Shown: positions 9,124 through 16,541 of the stretch, in pieces
Layout: every line of letters begins with the position of its first letter
Position numbering within the stretch: the first letter of the stretch is position 1
Notes under the pieces: model-generated
What the model was told of the DNA's origin: nothing
What the model saw: the letters and a program-made list of their open reading frames with translations, nothing else
The model's database searches: none
Translations under genes and position numbers: made by a program
Source: Solidesulfovibrio aerotolerans
GTDB taxonomy: Bacteria > Desulfobacterota > Desulfovibrionia > Desulfovibrionales > Desulfovibrionaceae
Reading direction: 5' to 3'
Length of the DNA: 64,000 nucleotides
NCBI RefSeq assembly: GCF_009856865.1
Contig: NZ_WVUD01000002.1
Span: forward strand, 1-64,000

Positions 9124-10302
9124 CTAGCCACTGCGGCACGCGATTGCCGGCAACGTCCCCCGGTCCAGACAGACCCGGTTGCGCCCGCTGCGTTTGGCGG
9201 CATACAGGGCCTTGTCAGCCCGGGCCAGACAGGCGGCAGGTTCGGCATCAAGCCCGTCGATGAAAACGGCCACGCCAAAGCTGGCCGTCACCCGGATACG
9301 GCGGTCGCCAGCCTCAATGCACAGCACTTCCAAGGCCCGGCGCAACCGCTCGGCCAGTTCCTCACCACCGGCCAGATCCGTGCCCGGACACAGCACGGCG
9401 AATTCCTCGCCCCCCACCCGGCCCACCATGTCCGACAGCCGCACACCGTCGCGAAGCCGGCCGGCCACGGCCCGCAACACCGTATCCCCGACATCATGGC
9501 CGTAGGTGTCGTTGACATTTTTAAAATGATCCACGTCGACCATGATCATGCCAAGAGGAGCCTTGGAGCGGACGGCCACGGCCTGGGCCCGTACGGCGTT
9601 TTCAAAAAACCCCCGACGATTGGCCAGCCCGGTCAGGGCGTCGGAAGCGGCCCGGCGCACCAGTTCATCTTCCAGGGCCTTTCGGGACGAAATATCCTGG
9701 GTCATGCCCACCACGTGGCCGTCAGGTTCGATGCGCGCGGCCCCCACCAGACACCACAACGGTCCCCGGGGCGTTTTAAGCCGCACTTCCAGGCGCTGCA
9801 CCCGGCCCGTCTCGGCCAGGGCACGGGCAAAGGCATGCCAGTCAGCTTCGTCGAAAAAAAGCGAGGCCACTGCCGCTGTTTCCGGGGGCAGGCCGGCAGC
9901 CGTCCCCCTCGGGCCGGCTGCCGGTCCACCCGGGTCCAGCAGATCCAGCAGGGCCGGATTGGCGGCCATGAGGCTGCCGTCGGCGTCAGCCAGAAAAATA
10001 CCTCCCGTGGAATTTTCGAAAATGCCACGGTACCGTTGTTCCTGCTGGCGCAATTTTCGGTTCAGTTCCACCATGCGGGCCTGGGTGCGATCTCCTATGC
10101 GAGCCAGTTTTTCCGCTTTGACGGCCATGCGGCCGGCCAGATCCAGAAATTCACCGGCCAGGGCCGCGACCTGGGCAGGGTCGTCCCGCACCCGCTCCAG
10201 CCTGGCCCGCATCGCCTCAATGCTTTCGTCCTGCAGACTCGCCAACGCATACACTCCCCGGCAGTTCGTTGCCTTGGCCGACGAGGCCGGCAGCGTGTTC
10301 AC
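9124..10302 (-). CDS. PAS-GGEEF diguanylate cyclase
   Basis: A cytoplasmic protein of up to 392 residues. It has an N-terminal helical region (about 25-95), a PAS domain (YRGIFENSTGGIFLADADGS), and a complete GGDEF domain with DALTGLANRRGF, VDHFKNVNDTYGHDVGD, the product-inhibition site RLSD five residues before GGEEF, and the closing ADKALYAAKRSGRNRV. It makes cyclic di-GMP from two GTP. It lies directly upstream of the SiaABC-like genes on the same strand and may be the SiaD equivalent, although SiaD of Pseudomonas lacks a PAS domain. The start is uncertain: GTG at 10302 has no good ribosome site, and the first in-frame ATG (MRARLERV) is about 30 residues in. Confidence 0.85.
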   Translation of the reverse strand: MNTLPASSAKATNCRGVYALASLQDESIEAMRARLERVRDDPAQVAALAGEFLDLAGRMAVKAEKLARIGDRTQARMVELNRKLRQQEQRYRGIFENSTGGIFLADADGSLMAANPALLDLLDPGGPAAGPRGTAAGLPPETAAVASLFFDEADWHAFARALAETGRVQRLEVRLKTPRGPLWCLVGAARIEPDGHVVGMTQDISSRKALEDELVRRAASDALTGLANRRGFFENAVRAQAVAVRSKAPLGMIMVDVDHFKNVNDTYGHDVGDTVLRAVAGRLRDGVRLSDMVGRVGGEEFAVLCPGTDLAGGEELAERLRRALEVLCIEAGDRRIRVTASFGVAVFIDGLDAEPAACLARADKALYAAKRSGRNRVCLDRGTLPAIACRSG

Positions 10303-10333
10303 AGCATTCGGAAATGCTGGGAAGGGTCATAAT

Positions 10334-10353
10334 TGATAGCGATTGTCATTGTC
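10334..10353. promoter_or_regulatory. Fur box between divergent genes
   Basis: GATAGCGATTGTCATTGTC matches 14 of 19 bases of the classical Fur box, and the 7-1-7 form TGATAGCGATTGTCA matches 11 of 14. It lies between the diguanylate cyclase gene (minus) and the ABC importer operon (plus), so iron-Fur may repress either or both. The neighbouring genes (ABC importer, feoAB) fit iron control. Confidence 0.6.
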
Positions 10354-10389
10354 AAGATCGTTTCTGACCTCCGTCTGCAGGCAGGGCAC

Positions 10390-10418
10390 TTGACTTGCCC
10401 AGGGTCGTTCTTTATGTT
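10390..10418 (+). promoter_or_regulatory. Sigma-70 promoter of the ABC importer operon
   Basis: TTGACT, a 17-base spacer and TATGTT give a good -35/-10 pair about 45 bases before the importer start codon and 37 bases downstream of the Fur box. The Fur box lies upstream of, not over, the -35, so repression of this promoter would need polymerised Fur or a second site. Confidence 0.5.
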
Positions 10419-10463
10419 TTTCATGCTATTTTTCATGGAATAATAACATAGCGAGATGACCTA

Positions 10464-11567
10464 ATGGGTTTTATTCATCGCCACTGGCTGGTCCTGGCGG
10501 CCACGCTCTGCCTGGCCGTATTGCCGGGGCATGGCGACGCCCGCACGATCACAGACGCCCTGGGCCGGGAGCACAGCCTTGCGGACCAGATTTCCAACGT
10601 GATCTGCTCCGGTCCCGGTTGCCTGCGGCTTTTGGTCTATCTCCAGGCCCAGGACGCCGTGGTGGGTGTGGACGACATTGAAGGAAAGCGCCGCCAGTTC
10701 GACGCGCGGCCTTACGCCCTGGCACAGCCGCAGTTGCAGGTTCTGCCTGTGTTCGGCGAGTTCCGGGGTTTTGACCACCCGGAACAGATCCTTGCCCTAT
10801 CCCCGCAACCGCAGGTCATCTTCAAAGTGCACAGTCCCGGACAGGGGATGGACCCCCTGGAATTGCAGGAAAAAACCGGCATCCCTGTGGTGGTGTTGGA
10901 TTACGGAGACCTGGGCGGAAAACGCCCGCGCCTGTACGCCTCCCTGCGGTTGCTGGGCGACGTCCTTGGCAAGCGGGACCGGGCCGAGGCGGTGGTGGAT
11001 TTTTTTGAAACGCGCATCGCCGCGCTCGAACGCCGCACGGCAGACCTTCCCGAGGCGGCCCGCTCCGGCGTCTATGTGGGCGGGGTGGCTTCGCGCGGAG
11101 CCCAGGGCTTGCAGTCCACGGAGCCAAACTATCCGCCCTTTGCCTTTGTGCACGCCCGCAACCTGGCTGCCGGCGGCGCAGCCGGCGCGGTGGTCGTCGT
11201 GGCCAAGGAACAGATCGTCGCCTGGAATCCCGACGTGCTCTTCCTCGACCTCGCCACCCTGCAACTGGGCGAGGCCGGCGGCGGCCTTTATGAACTCAAG
11301 ACCGATCCCGCGTATCAAAGCCTTTCTGCCGTAGCCAAGGGACACGTGTACAGCGTATTGCCGTACAACTGGTACAGCACCAACTACGGTTCGCTGCTGG
11401 CCAATGCCGCCTTTATTGGCAAAACCCTCTACCCGGACCGGTTTGCCGACGTCGATCCCGTGGTCGAAGCGGATACGATTTACACGTTCCTGGTGGGCAG
11501 GCCTGTGTTTGGGGAGATGAACGCCCGCTTTGGCAATCTGGCCTTCGCGCCTGTTATCTGCCAATGA
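10464..11567 (+). CDS. Iron-complex ABC importer, substrate-binding protein
   Basis: A 367-residue exported binding protein with signal peptide (LVLAATLCLAVLPGHGDA). The BtuF/FecB-type fold follows: the opening TDALGREHSLA, first-lobe signature VVGVDDIEGK, DYGDLGGKRPRLYASLRLLGDVLGK at the hinge, and second-lobe WNPDVLFLD. Unlike siderophore receptors it keeps the extra SRGAQGLQSTEPNYPPF loop seen in proteins paired with FmdE genes. Likely cargo is an iron or other metal complex. No lipobox cysteine is seen, so it may be soluble in the periplasm. The gene heads an operon in which the next two genes overlap by four bases each. An upstream Fur box supports iron control. Confidence 0.85.
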   Translation: MGFIHRHWLVLAATLCLAVLPGHGDARTITDALGREHSLADQISNVICSGPGCLRLLVYLQAQDAVVGVDDIEGKRRQFDARPYALAQPQLQVLPVFGEFRGFDHPEQILALSPQPQVIFKVHSPGQGMDPLELQEKTGIPVVVLDYGDLGGKRPRLYASLRLLGDVLGKRDRAEAVVDFFETRIAALERRTADLPEAARSGVYVGGVASRGAQGLQSTEPNYPPFAFVHARNLAAGGAAGAVVVVAKEQIVAWNPDVLFLDLATLQLGEAGGGLYELKTDPAYQSLSAVAKGHVYSVLPYNWYSTNYGSLLANAAFIGKTLYPDRFADVDPVVEADTIYTFLVGRPVFGEMNARFGNLAFAPVICQ

Positions 11568-12658
11568 TCCAGACAGACCGGAGGCCTTTTCCAAACGGCG
11601 GCATTCCCGAGGAGTACCGTCGCCATCTTGGCCGCAAGCTGGCCTTCCTGCTGGCCTTGGCTGCGGCTTTGGCCGTGGTACTGGTCGCGACGATCACCGT
11701 GGGCGCGGCCAACGTCTCGCTCCTCGACGTGGCGCGCAGCTTGCTCGGGCTTGCAGTGCCGCGCCAGGTGGAGATCATTGTCTGGAACATCCGCCTGCCC
11801 CAGGCTCTGGCCTGTTTGCTGGCCGGCATGGGCCTGGCTGCCGCCGGCACGGTGATGCAGTCTGTGCTGCGCAATCCGCTGGGCTCGCCCTTCACCCTGG
11901 GCCTGTCCCATGCCGCGGCCTTTGGCGCGGCCCTGGCCGTGATCGTTCTGGCCGGCGGCACGATGACTTCCAAAGGCGCCGTCACGGTTTCCAGCCCGTG
12001 GCTGACCACAGCCTGCGCCTTTGCCTCCAGCATGGCCGCAGCCGGCCTCATACTGGCCATTTCGCAGCGCAGGGGCGCGACGCCGGAAGCCATGGTCCTG
12101 GCCGGGGTGGCCCTGGGCTCCCTGTGCACGGCAGCCACGATGTTGCTGCAATATGTCGCGGACGACGTGCAACTGGCGGCCATGATCTTTTGGACTTTTG
12201 GCGACGCATCCCGGGCCTCTTGGCGCGAGTGCGGGATTCTGGCGGGCGTGACCCTTGGGGCGCTGCTGTTCTTTTATCGGAATGCCTGGAACTACAACGC
12301 CATCGACGCCGGAGATGAAACGGCCAAAGGCCTGGGCGTGCGCGTTGGGCGGGTGCGCCTGACCGGCATGCTGGTCGCCTCCCTGGCGACGGCAACCCTC
12401 GTTGCCTTTCTCGGGATCATCGGGTTTGTGGGATTGGTGGCGCCGCATCTGGCGCGGCTGCTCCTCGGGGGTGACCATCGTTTCCTGTTGCCCGGGGCGA
12501 CACTGACCGGGGCATTGCTGCTGCTGGCCTCGGATACGGCGGCCAGACTCGTGCTGGCCCCGCATGTGCTGCCCGTGTCCGTGCTGACGGCCTTTCTCGG
12601 CGCGCCGATTTTTCTGCTGCTTATTCTGCGTAAGCCGCAGCAGGGACGGGGACGATGA
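11564..12658 (+). CDS. FecCD-type ABC importer permease
   Basis: A 364-residue FecCD/BtuC family permease with about ten membrane helices. It has the family signatures RLPQALACLLAGMGLAAAGTVMQSVLRNPLGSPFTLG and, near the C-terminus, GIIGFVGLVAPHLARLLLGGDHR. It forms the membrane channel for the binding protein encoded just upstream. The start ATG overlaps the previous stop (ATGA), and its own stop overlaps the start of the ATPase gene, so all three are translationally coupled. Substrate is inferred from neighbours only. Confidence 0.92.
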   Translation: MIQTDRRPFPNGGIPEEYRRHLGRKLAFLLALAAALAVVLVATITVGAANVSLLDVARSLLGLAVPRQVEIIVWNIRLPQALACLLAGMGLAAAGTVMQSVLRNPLGSPFTLGLSHAAAFGAALAVIVLAGGTMTSKGAVTVSSPWLTTACAFASSMAAAGLILAISQRRGATPEAMVLAGVALGSLCTAATMLLQYVADDVQLAAMIFWTFGDASRASWRECGILAGVTLGALLFFYRNAWNYNAIDAGDETAKGLGVRVGRVRLTGMLVASLATATLVAFLGIIGFVGLVAPHLARLLLGGDHRFLLPGATLTGALLLLASDTAARLVLAPHVLPVSVLTAFLGAPIFLLLILRKPQQGRGR

Positions 12659-13413
12659 TGCTTGATGTCCGGGAATTGCGCTTCGGGTATAACCACCAGC
12701 ACCCCGTCTTGCAGGATATCTGCTGCCATGTGGCCGCAGGCGAAATCCTGGCCATCCTTGGCCCCAACGGCGCGGGCAAGACCACCCTGCTCAAATGCAT
12801 CAACGCCATTCTCTCCCCGGCCGGCGGCACCGTGCTTGTGGAAGGCCGCGATGTGCTGCGCCTGCCACCGGCCGCCATCGCCCGAAGCATCGGCTATGTG
12901 CCGCAACGCGCCGAAACGTCCCCTGTCACGGTCTTTGATGCGGTGCTCCTGGGCCGGCTGCCGCATTTTCGCTGGCGGGCCAGGGAGGAGGATCTGCACA
13001 TCGTCGATGCCGCCCTCAAACGCCTGTGCCTGGAGGCCCTGGCCTTGCGCCCCATCGACACGCTCAGCGGCGGCGAATTGCAAAAGGTGTGCATGGCCCG
13101 GGCGCTGGTGCAGCAACCCCGGCTGTTGCTCCTGGACGAGCCTACCAGCGCCCTGGATCTCAAAAACCAGTTGGAAATCATGCGCCTGCTGCGCCGTGTT
13201 GTGGATACGCACCAAATAGCTGCTGTGATGACCATGCACGATCTCAACACCGCCCTGCGTTTTGCCCACAAGGTTGTATTCCTCATGGCCGGCCGCGTGC
13301 ATGCCTGCGTGCCGTCTGCCGAAGTCGCCGCTGAAACCATCCAGGCCGTGTACGGTGTGCCTGTAACCATTCATCGCCTGGGCGGCGTTCCGGTCGTCAC
13401 GCCGTTGTCCTGA
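12655..13413 (+). CDS. Iron-complex ABC importer ATPase
   Basis: A 252-residue ABC ATPase of the FepC/BtuD type: Walker A GPNGAGKTTLL, Q-loop YVPQRAET, signature LSGGELQKVCMARAL, Walker B LLLLDEPTSALDL and H-loop MTMHDLNTALR. It powers the importer formed with the overlapping permease gene. Tandem ATGs (12655/12658) make the exact start uncertain by one codon. The fmdE-like gene follows after 20 bases and is probably in the same transcript. Confidence 0.93.
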   Translation: MMLDVRELRFGYNHQHPVLQDICCHVAAGEILAILGPNGAGKTTLLKCINAILSPAGGTVLVEGRDVLRLPPAAIARSIGYVPQRAETSPVTVFDAVLLGRLPHFRWRAREEDLHIVDAALKRLCLEALALRPIDTLSGGELQKVCMARALVQQPRLLLLDEPTSALDLKNQLEIMRLLRRVVDTHQIAAVMTMHDLNTALRFAHKVVFLMAGRVHACVPSAEVAAETIQAVYGVPVTIHRLGGVPVVTPLS

Positions 13414-13433
13414 GGCGCTTTTGGAGGCTGTTT

Positions 13434-14045
13434 ATGTCCTGCTCCTTTCCCGCTGAAACGATTGAACGCGTCGTCCTGTTTCATGGTCATAGCTGCCCCG
13501 GCCTGTCCATTGGCATCCGGGCTGCGGAATACGCCCTGCAATACTTTGGCGATGCCGGGAACGGCGAGCTGGTCTGCATCACGGAGACGGATATGTGCGG
13601 CGTGGATGCGCTCCAGTACCTCACCGGCTGCACCCTGGGCAAAGGGAACCTGATTCACAAAGATTACGGAAAGATGGCTTTCTCCTTCCACCATCGCCCC
13701 ACGGCGGTCGGCATCCGCTTGCGGCTTCGGCCCGAGACGCGCGGGGAGATCGACGCCGAACTGGCTCCCCTGCAACGGGCCATTGGCCAGGGCACGGCCA
13801 CGCCGAAAGAACACGACCGGGCCAAAGAACTGCGCCGCATGCTTGTAAAGCGTTTCATGACCCTGCCCCTGGAGGCGCTGTTCGACAGGCAAGAGCTGGA
13901 AACCCTGCCCCCGCGCCCGGCGCAGATTCTGGAGAGTCTGCCCTGCGCCTGCTGTGGAGAAAAAACCATGGAATCGCGCACGCGCCGCCTTGGCGGGCAG
14001 ACCCTTTGCATCCCCTGTTTTTTGGAACGCGAACAGAAAATCTGA
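13434..14045 (+). CDS. FmdE family protein with C-terminal zinc ribbon
   Basis: A 203-residue cytoplasmic protein. The N-terminal FmdE domain shows FHGHSCPGLSIGIRAAEYAL and the ETDMCGVDALQYLTGCTLGKGNL motif, with His/Cys residues thought to bind metal. The C-terminal part has CACCGEKTM...CIPC, a four-cysteine zinc ribbon. FmdE was named from methanofuran dehydrogenase operons, but in sulfate reducers it usually stands alone beside an ABC importer, as here, so a metal-trafficking role is more likely than a dehydrogenase subunit. The start has GGAGG six bases upstream. It is probably the last gene of the Fur-box operon. Confidence 0.85.
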   Translation: MSCSFPAETIERVVLFHGHSCPGLSIGIRAAEYALQYFGDAGNGELVCITETDMCGVDALQYLTGCTLGKGNLIHKDYGKMAFSFHHRPTAVGIRLRLRPETRGEIDAELAPLQRAIGQGTATPKEHDRAKELRRMLVKRFMTLPLEALFDRQELETLPPRPAQILESLPCACCGEKTMESRTRRLGGQTLCIPCFLEREQKI

Positions 14046-14080
14046 GTGTCCCCGGGCCGTGCGCCTCGTCCTGGTCCCCT

Positions 14081-14138
14081 GAAAGGCATGGACTCTGCCG
14101 GAATTGCGCAGGCTTTTCCAGGTGATGGGGACCAGTGC
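14081..14138 (-). pseudogene. Fragment of a DUF4198 gene
   Basis: This stretch repeats bases 1676-1732 of the DUF4198 gene in the same orientation: GCCGGAATTG..CAGGCTTTTCCAGGTGATGGGG is shared with two central mismatches. In the minus-strand frame it reads VPITWKSLRNSGRVHAF against TPITWKSLTNSGKAYAF in the intact gene. No start, signal peptide or remainder is present. A second DUF4198 paralogue next to fmdE that has decayed is more likely than a recent copy, because the third-position changes are spread out. Confidence 0.65.
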
Positions 14139-14480
14139 AAGCCCATATACCGGGTGGTCGACGGGAAATCCCGGGCTGCTATCGCTTTCTTGGCCCATTG
14201 ACGTTCGTGCCGTCGTCCTGCGGCGGTTTGGGCTCATTTTTCGTCTGGCCGGTGCGGATGCCCGATAAGCTTTTTTGAGAACTTTTTTCTCGTTCCCTTT
14301 CTCGGCCCAAGACAACGGGACTCAATACCCGGCAATAAAATCAATACTGATCCATTATTCGCATTCTGGGTGCCCTGCACTCTTGGAGCCAGGCCTTGGT
14401 CGTGAGGGTAATTCCAAGCCCTTTCGGCCGATCCATTGGCCGCATCCAGTATGCCCAGCGAGCTTTTTGGGATAAATTAT

Positions 14481-14510
14481 CGCCCAAAAATTAAACTTGG
14501 GCGAATTTTT
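14481..14510 (+). terminator. Rho-independent terminator
   Basis: CGCCCAA and TTGGGCG form a 7-bp stem around a nine-base loop, followed by AATTTTT. It reads out on the plus strand and could end the fmdE transcript, though it lies 436 bases past that gene. Confidence 0.55.
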
Positions 14511-14615
14511 AGCTCCCAGTCGGCGAGCCTAGCGGCCCTTCTCGTTCAACAAGCTATAATACAAGTCTTTTCCCAACTGGCACTCTTTATGCTTTAGGAG
14601 CTCTGAGGTTTCGCC

Positions 14616-14987
14616 ATGCCAGAGATCCAATCACCTTATCACTCGCCCCACCGCTGCCCCCGCGTCTGTCTGGCCTGCTACGGAGCCCGGCTGGCCTCGC
14701 TCCTCGAAATGGCATCGACCTTGCGCCTGTACAGCATTTATGGAGAGGCTGTCGTGGAGCAAGGAGTTTTGGAAATGCCGACCCAGGGCCTGGTCGATCT
14801 GGCTCCTCTTTTGGCCAGGGCCGGCGTGGCCCTGCTGGCATGCGGCGGGGCGACCTGTTGCTGCCTGAAACACTTTGCCCGCCACGGCGTGGCGGTCGCT
14901 CCCTGGATCGTTGGCGTGGTGTCTGTGGTCCTTTCCGCCCCGGGTCAAAACCGCACGATATTTTCAAAGAGCCCTGATAATCCATGA
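14616..14987 (+). CDS. NifX/NafY-like (DIM-Co) cluster-binding protein
   Basis: A 123-residue protein with the ribonuclease-H-like layout of the dinitrogenase iron-molybdenum cofactor (DIM-Co) family: RVCLACYGARLASLLEMAS, a central beta-hairpin, and LLACGGATCCCLKHFARHGV. The CCC triplet and preceding CGGATC are features of a sub-group found with MBL-fold and DUF5320 genes in Desulfovibrio, near the orange protein (ORP) genes. The C-terminus (VVSVVLSAPGQNR onwards) departs from the family. The start has GAGG eight bases upstream; the stop overlaps the MBL gene as ATGA. No nitrogenase genes are nearby, so a metal-sulfur cluster role outside nitrogen fixation is inferred. Confidence 0.65.
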   Translation: MPEIQSPYHSPHRCPRVCLACYGARLASLLEMASTLRLYSIYGEAVVEQGVLEMPTQGLVDLAPLLARAGVALLACGGATCCCLKHFARHGVAVAPWIVGVVSVVLSAPGQNRTIFSKSPDNP

Positions 14988-15811
14988 CCCAACGAACGCT
15001 GCACATTATTATGGACAACCGGGCCGAGGGTGAAACCCTCGCCTTCGAGCACGGCTGGTCAGCTTGGCTGAACCTCGGCTCTGACGGAGCGTGGCTGTGG
15101 GATACTGGCCAGACCGGAGAGTTTCTTAACAATGCCACTAAAATGGGGATCAATCCGCTCGACGCAACCGGCGTGGCTTTGAGCCATGGGCACTACGATC
15201 ATGCCGGTGGATTGCCCACGCTGCTTGCCCAAGGGTTTGTCGGTCCGGTGGTTGCGCATCCGGACTTCATGGCTGTCCGTTACAGTCGGCGTGGTCCGTC
15301 CACGTTTCGCTCGATTGGTATCGGTGATAGCCGATTGCAGAACACCCCATGCCATTTCCTTCCAACCAAAGACCTTCGCGAACTCGCGCCGGGGGTCGTG
15401 TTCGTCACTGGCATCACACGCCGCCCCGGGGCCTTTACCGCCACGTCCGACCTCTTTCTTGATACGGCCGGCCTCGTTCCGGACGCGGTGCCGGACGACG
15501 CCTGCCTCGTCATAAAGAAGCCCCAAGGCCCCCTCGTTCTCTTGGGGTGCTGCCACTCGGGCCTTGGCAATACACTGTTTCATCTGAGCAACCGCCTGGG
15601 CGTGTCTTCCTTTCATACTGTCGTGGGCGGGCTCCATCTCAGCGGCGCACCAGTCGCAGTCGTGGAAGAAACCGCCGCGGCCCTTAATCACTTTGGCGTG
15701 CAGCATCTTTTCCCGGGACACTGCACGGGGGAAATTGCTGTAAAGGCTCTGCGTGCGTGTTTTTCCGGGGAGATCATCGCGACGGGAAGTGGCTTGCGCA
15801 TCGATCCGTAG
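14984..15811 (+). CDS. MBL-fold hydrolase (dihydropterin synthase-like)
   Basis: A 275-residue metallo-beta-lactamase-fold protein. The metal motif SHGHYDHAGG is at about residues 66-75, LLGCCHSGLGN supplies the second site, and VVGGLHLSG and FPGHCTGE complete it. This pattern is that of the archaeal-type RFA-P synthase-like group (annotated as 7,8-dihydropterin-6-methyl aminobenzene phosphate synthase homologues), but the true substrate in bacteria is unknown. It is coupled to the NifX-like gene by a four-base overlap, which suggests joint function in cofactor or cluster metabolism. Confidence 0.75.
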   Translation: MTQRTLHIIMDNRAEGETLAFEHGWSAWLNLGSDGAWLWDTGQTGEFLNNATKMGINPLDATGVALSHGHYDHAGGLPTLLAQGFVGPVVAHPDFMAVRYSRRGPSTFRSIGIGDSRLQNTPCHFLPTKDLRELAPGVVFVTGITRRPGAFTATSDLFLDTAGLVPDAVPDDACLVIKKPQGPLVLLGCCHSGLGNTLFHLSNRLGVSSFHTVVGGLHLSGAPVAVVEETAAALNHFGVQHLFPGHCTGEIAVKALRACFSGEIIATGSGLRIDP

Positions 15812-16002
15812 TCGCTTCTTGAGGTTTTACTTTTCCCCCTGTGTGCTCTTGAGGAAACGGTCGGAGAAGCGGCACAGCGACTGGCGGCCGCTACAGCCGG
15901 CAATGCCTCGGGGACGCTTCAGACAATACAATCCAACAGCCCAGAATAGCGGGAACTGTAAACGCGGCACGGGCTGTCCCCTTTTAACCGGAGGTTATCG
16001 TT

Positions 16003-16296
16003 ATGAAACAAGGTTGCGCTACGCAAACTGGGCAAAAAGGCGGACAGGGCCGTTGCGGGCAAGGACAAGGCAAAGGTCAGGGTCAAGGTCAGGGTCAAGG
16101 TCAAGGAGGTCGGGGCGGCGGCCAGTGTGGTCAGGGACAGGGCAGGCAAGGGATCAGTGGAACCCCCGGAATCACGCAAAATGCGGCTGGGCAGTGCGTG
16201 TGCCCGAAATGCGGCCAGGTCGTGCCGCATAGCCCGGGAAATGCTTGCGTCAACATGCAATGCCCCGCTTGTGGGGCGGCCATGGCGCGCCAATAA
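16003..16296 (+). CDS. Gly/Gln-repeat protein with zinc ribbon
   Basis: A 97-residue protein with two parts. Residues 1-50 are almost only G, Q, K and R with three cysteines, built from a GQ repeat encoded by a GGTCAA/GGTCAG hexamer run at 16075-16110. Residues 60-97 form a four-cysteine ribbon (CVCPKCGQ and MQCPACGA). A GGAGG site precedes the ATG. Similar small proteins sit beside NifX-like and DUF5320 genes in Desulfovibrio; their role is unknown. The hexamer run could change length by slippage. Confidence 0.7.
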   Translation: MKQGCATQTGQKGGQGRCGQGQGKGQGQGQGQGQGGRGGGQCGQGQGRQGISGTPGITQNAAGQCVCPKCGQVVPHSPGNACVNMQCPACGAAMARQ

Positions 16297-16322
16297 CCTC
16301 TCAAGACGAAGGAGGCTGCACG

Positions 16323-16496
16323 ATGCCACGAGGAGATGGAACAGGTCCCATGGGAATGGGCTCTCAAACGGGACGACAGGCAGGCTATTGTTCAGGTTCC
16401 GACGCACCTGGTTTTGCGAACGCCCGGGGACGCGTCGGTTCCCGCCAGGGCTTTGGGCAAGGCGTCTTTGGCCGAGGCTTGAGGTGGTCCGGATAG
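16323..16496 (+). CDS. DUF5320 family protein, cut short by IS insertion
   Basis: The N-terminal 52 residues (MPRGDGTGPMGMGSQTGRQA, then a Gly/Arg-rich stretch) are a clear DUF5320 start. Family members usually run past 100 residues and end in a coiled coil. Here the frame enters the IS3-family element at 16480 and stops after five more residues (LRWSG). The ribosome site GAAGGAGG is intact, so a truncated protein could still be made. It ends the NifX-like/MBL/zinc-ribbon cluster. Confidence 0.7.
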   Translation: MPRGDGTGPMGMGSQTGRQAGYCSGSDAPGFANARGRVGSRQGFGQGVFGRGLRWSG

Positions 16497-16541
16497 GTTG
16501 GACAGGTTGGCGGCGCCGTTAAGCTATAGTCCTGTTGGTGC

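Larger units (their letters stand above)
14046..14615. other. Gene-free gap after fmdE
   Basis: No intact gene is seen in this 570-base stretch. It holds a fragment of a DUF4198 gene (14081-14138, minus strand), two T-rich runs near 14270-14290, and a terminator-like hairpin at 14481-14510. Promoter elements for the NifX-like gene presumably lie in the last 100 bases, but I cannot pick them with confidence. Confidence 0.5.

Noticed and set aside
14616-14987. Nitrogenase accessory NifX proper
   Set aside because: The fold resembles NifX but no nif gene is in the window, and the CCC motif marks the group found with MBL and DUF5320 genes.
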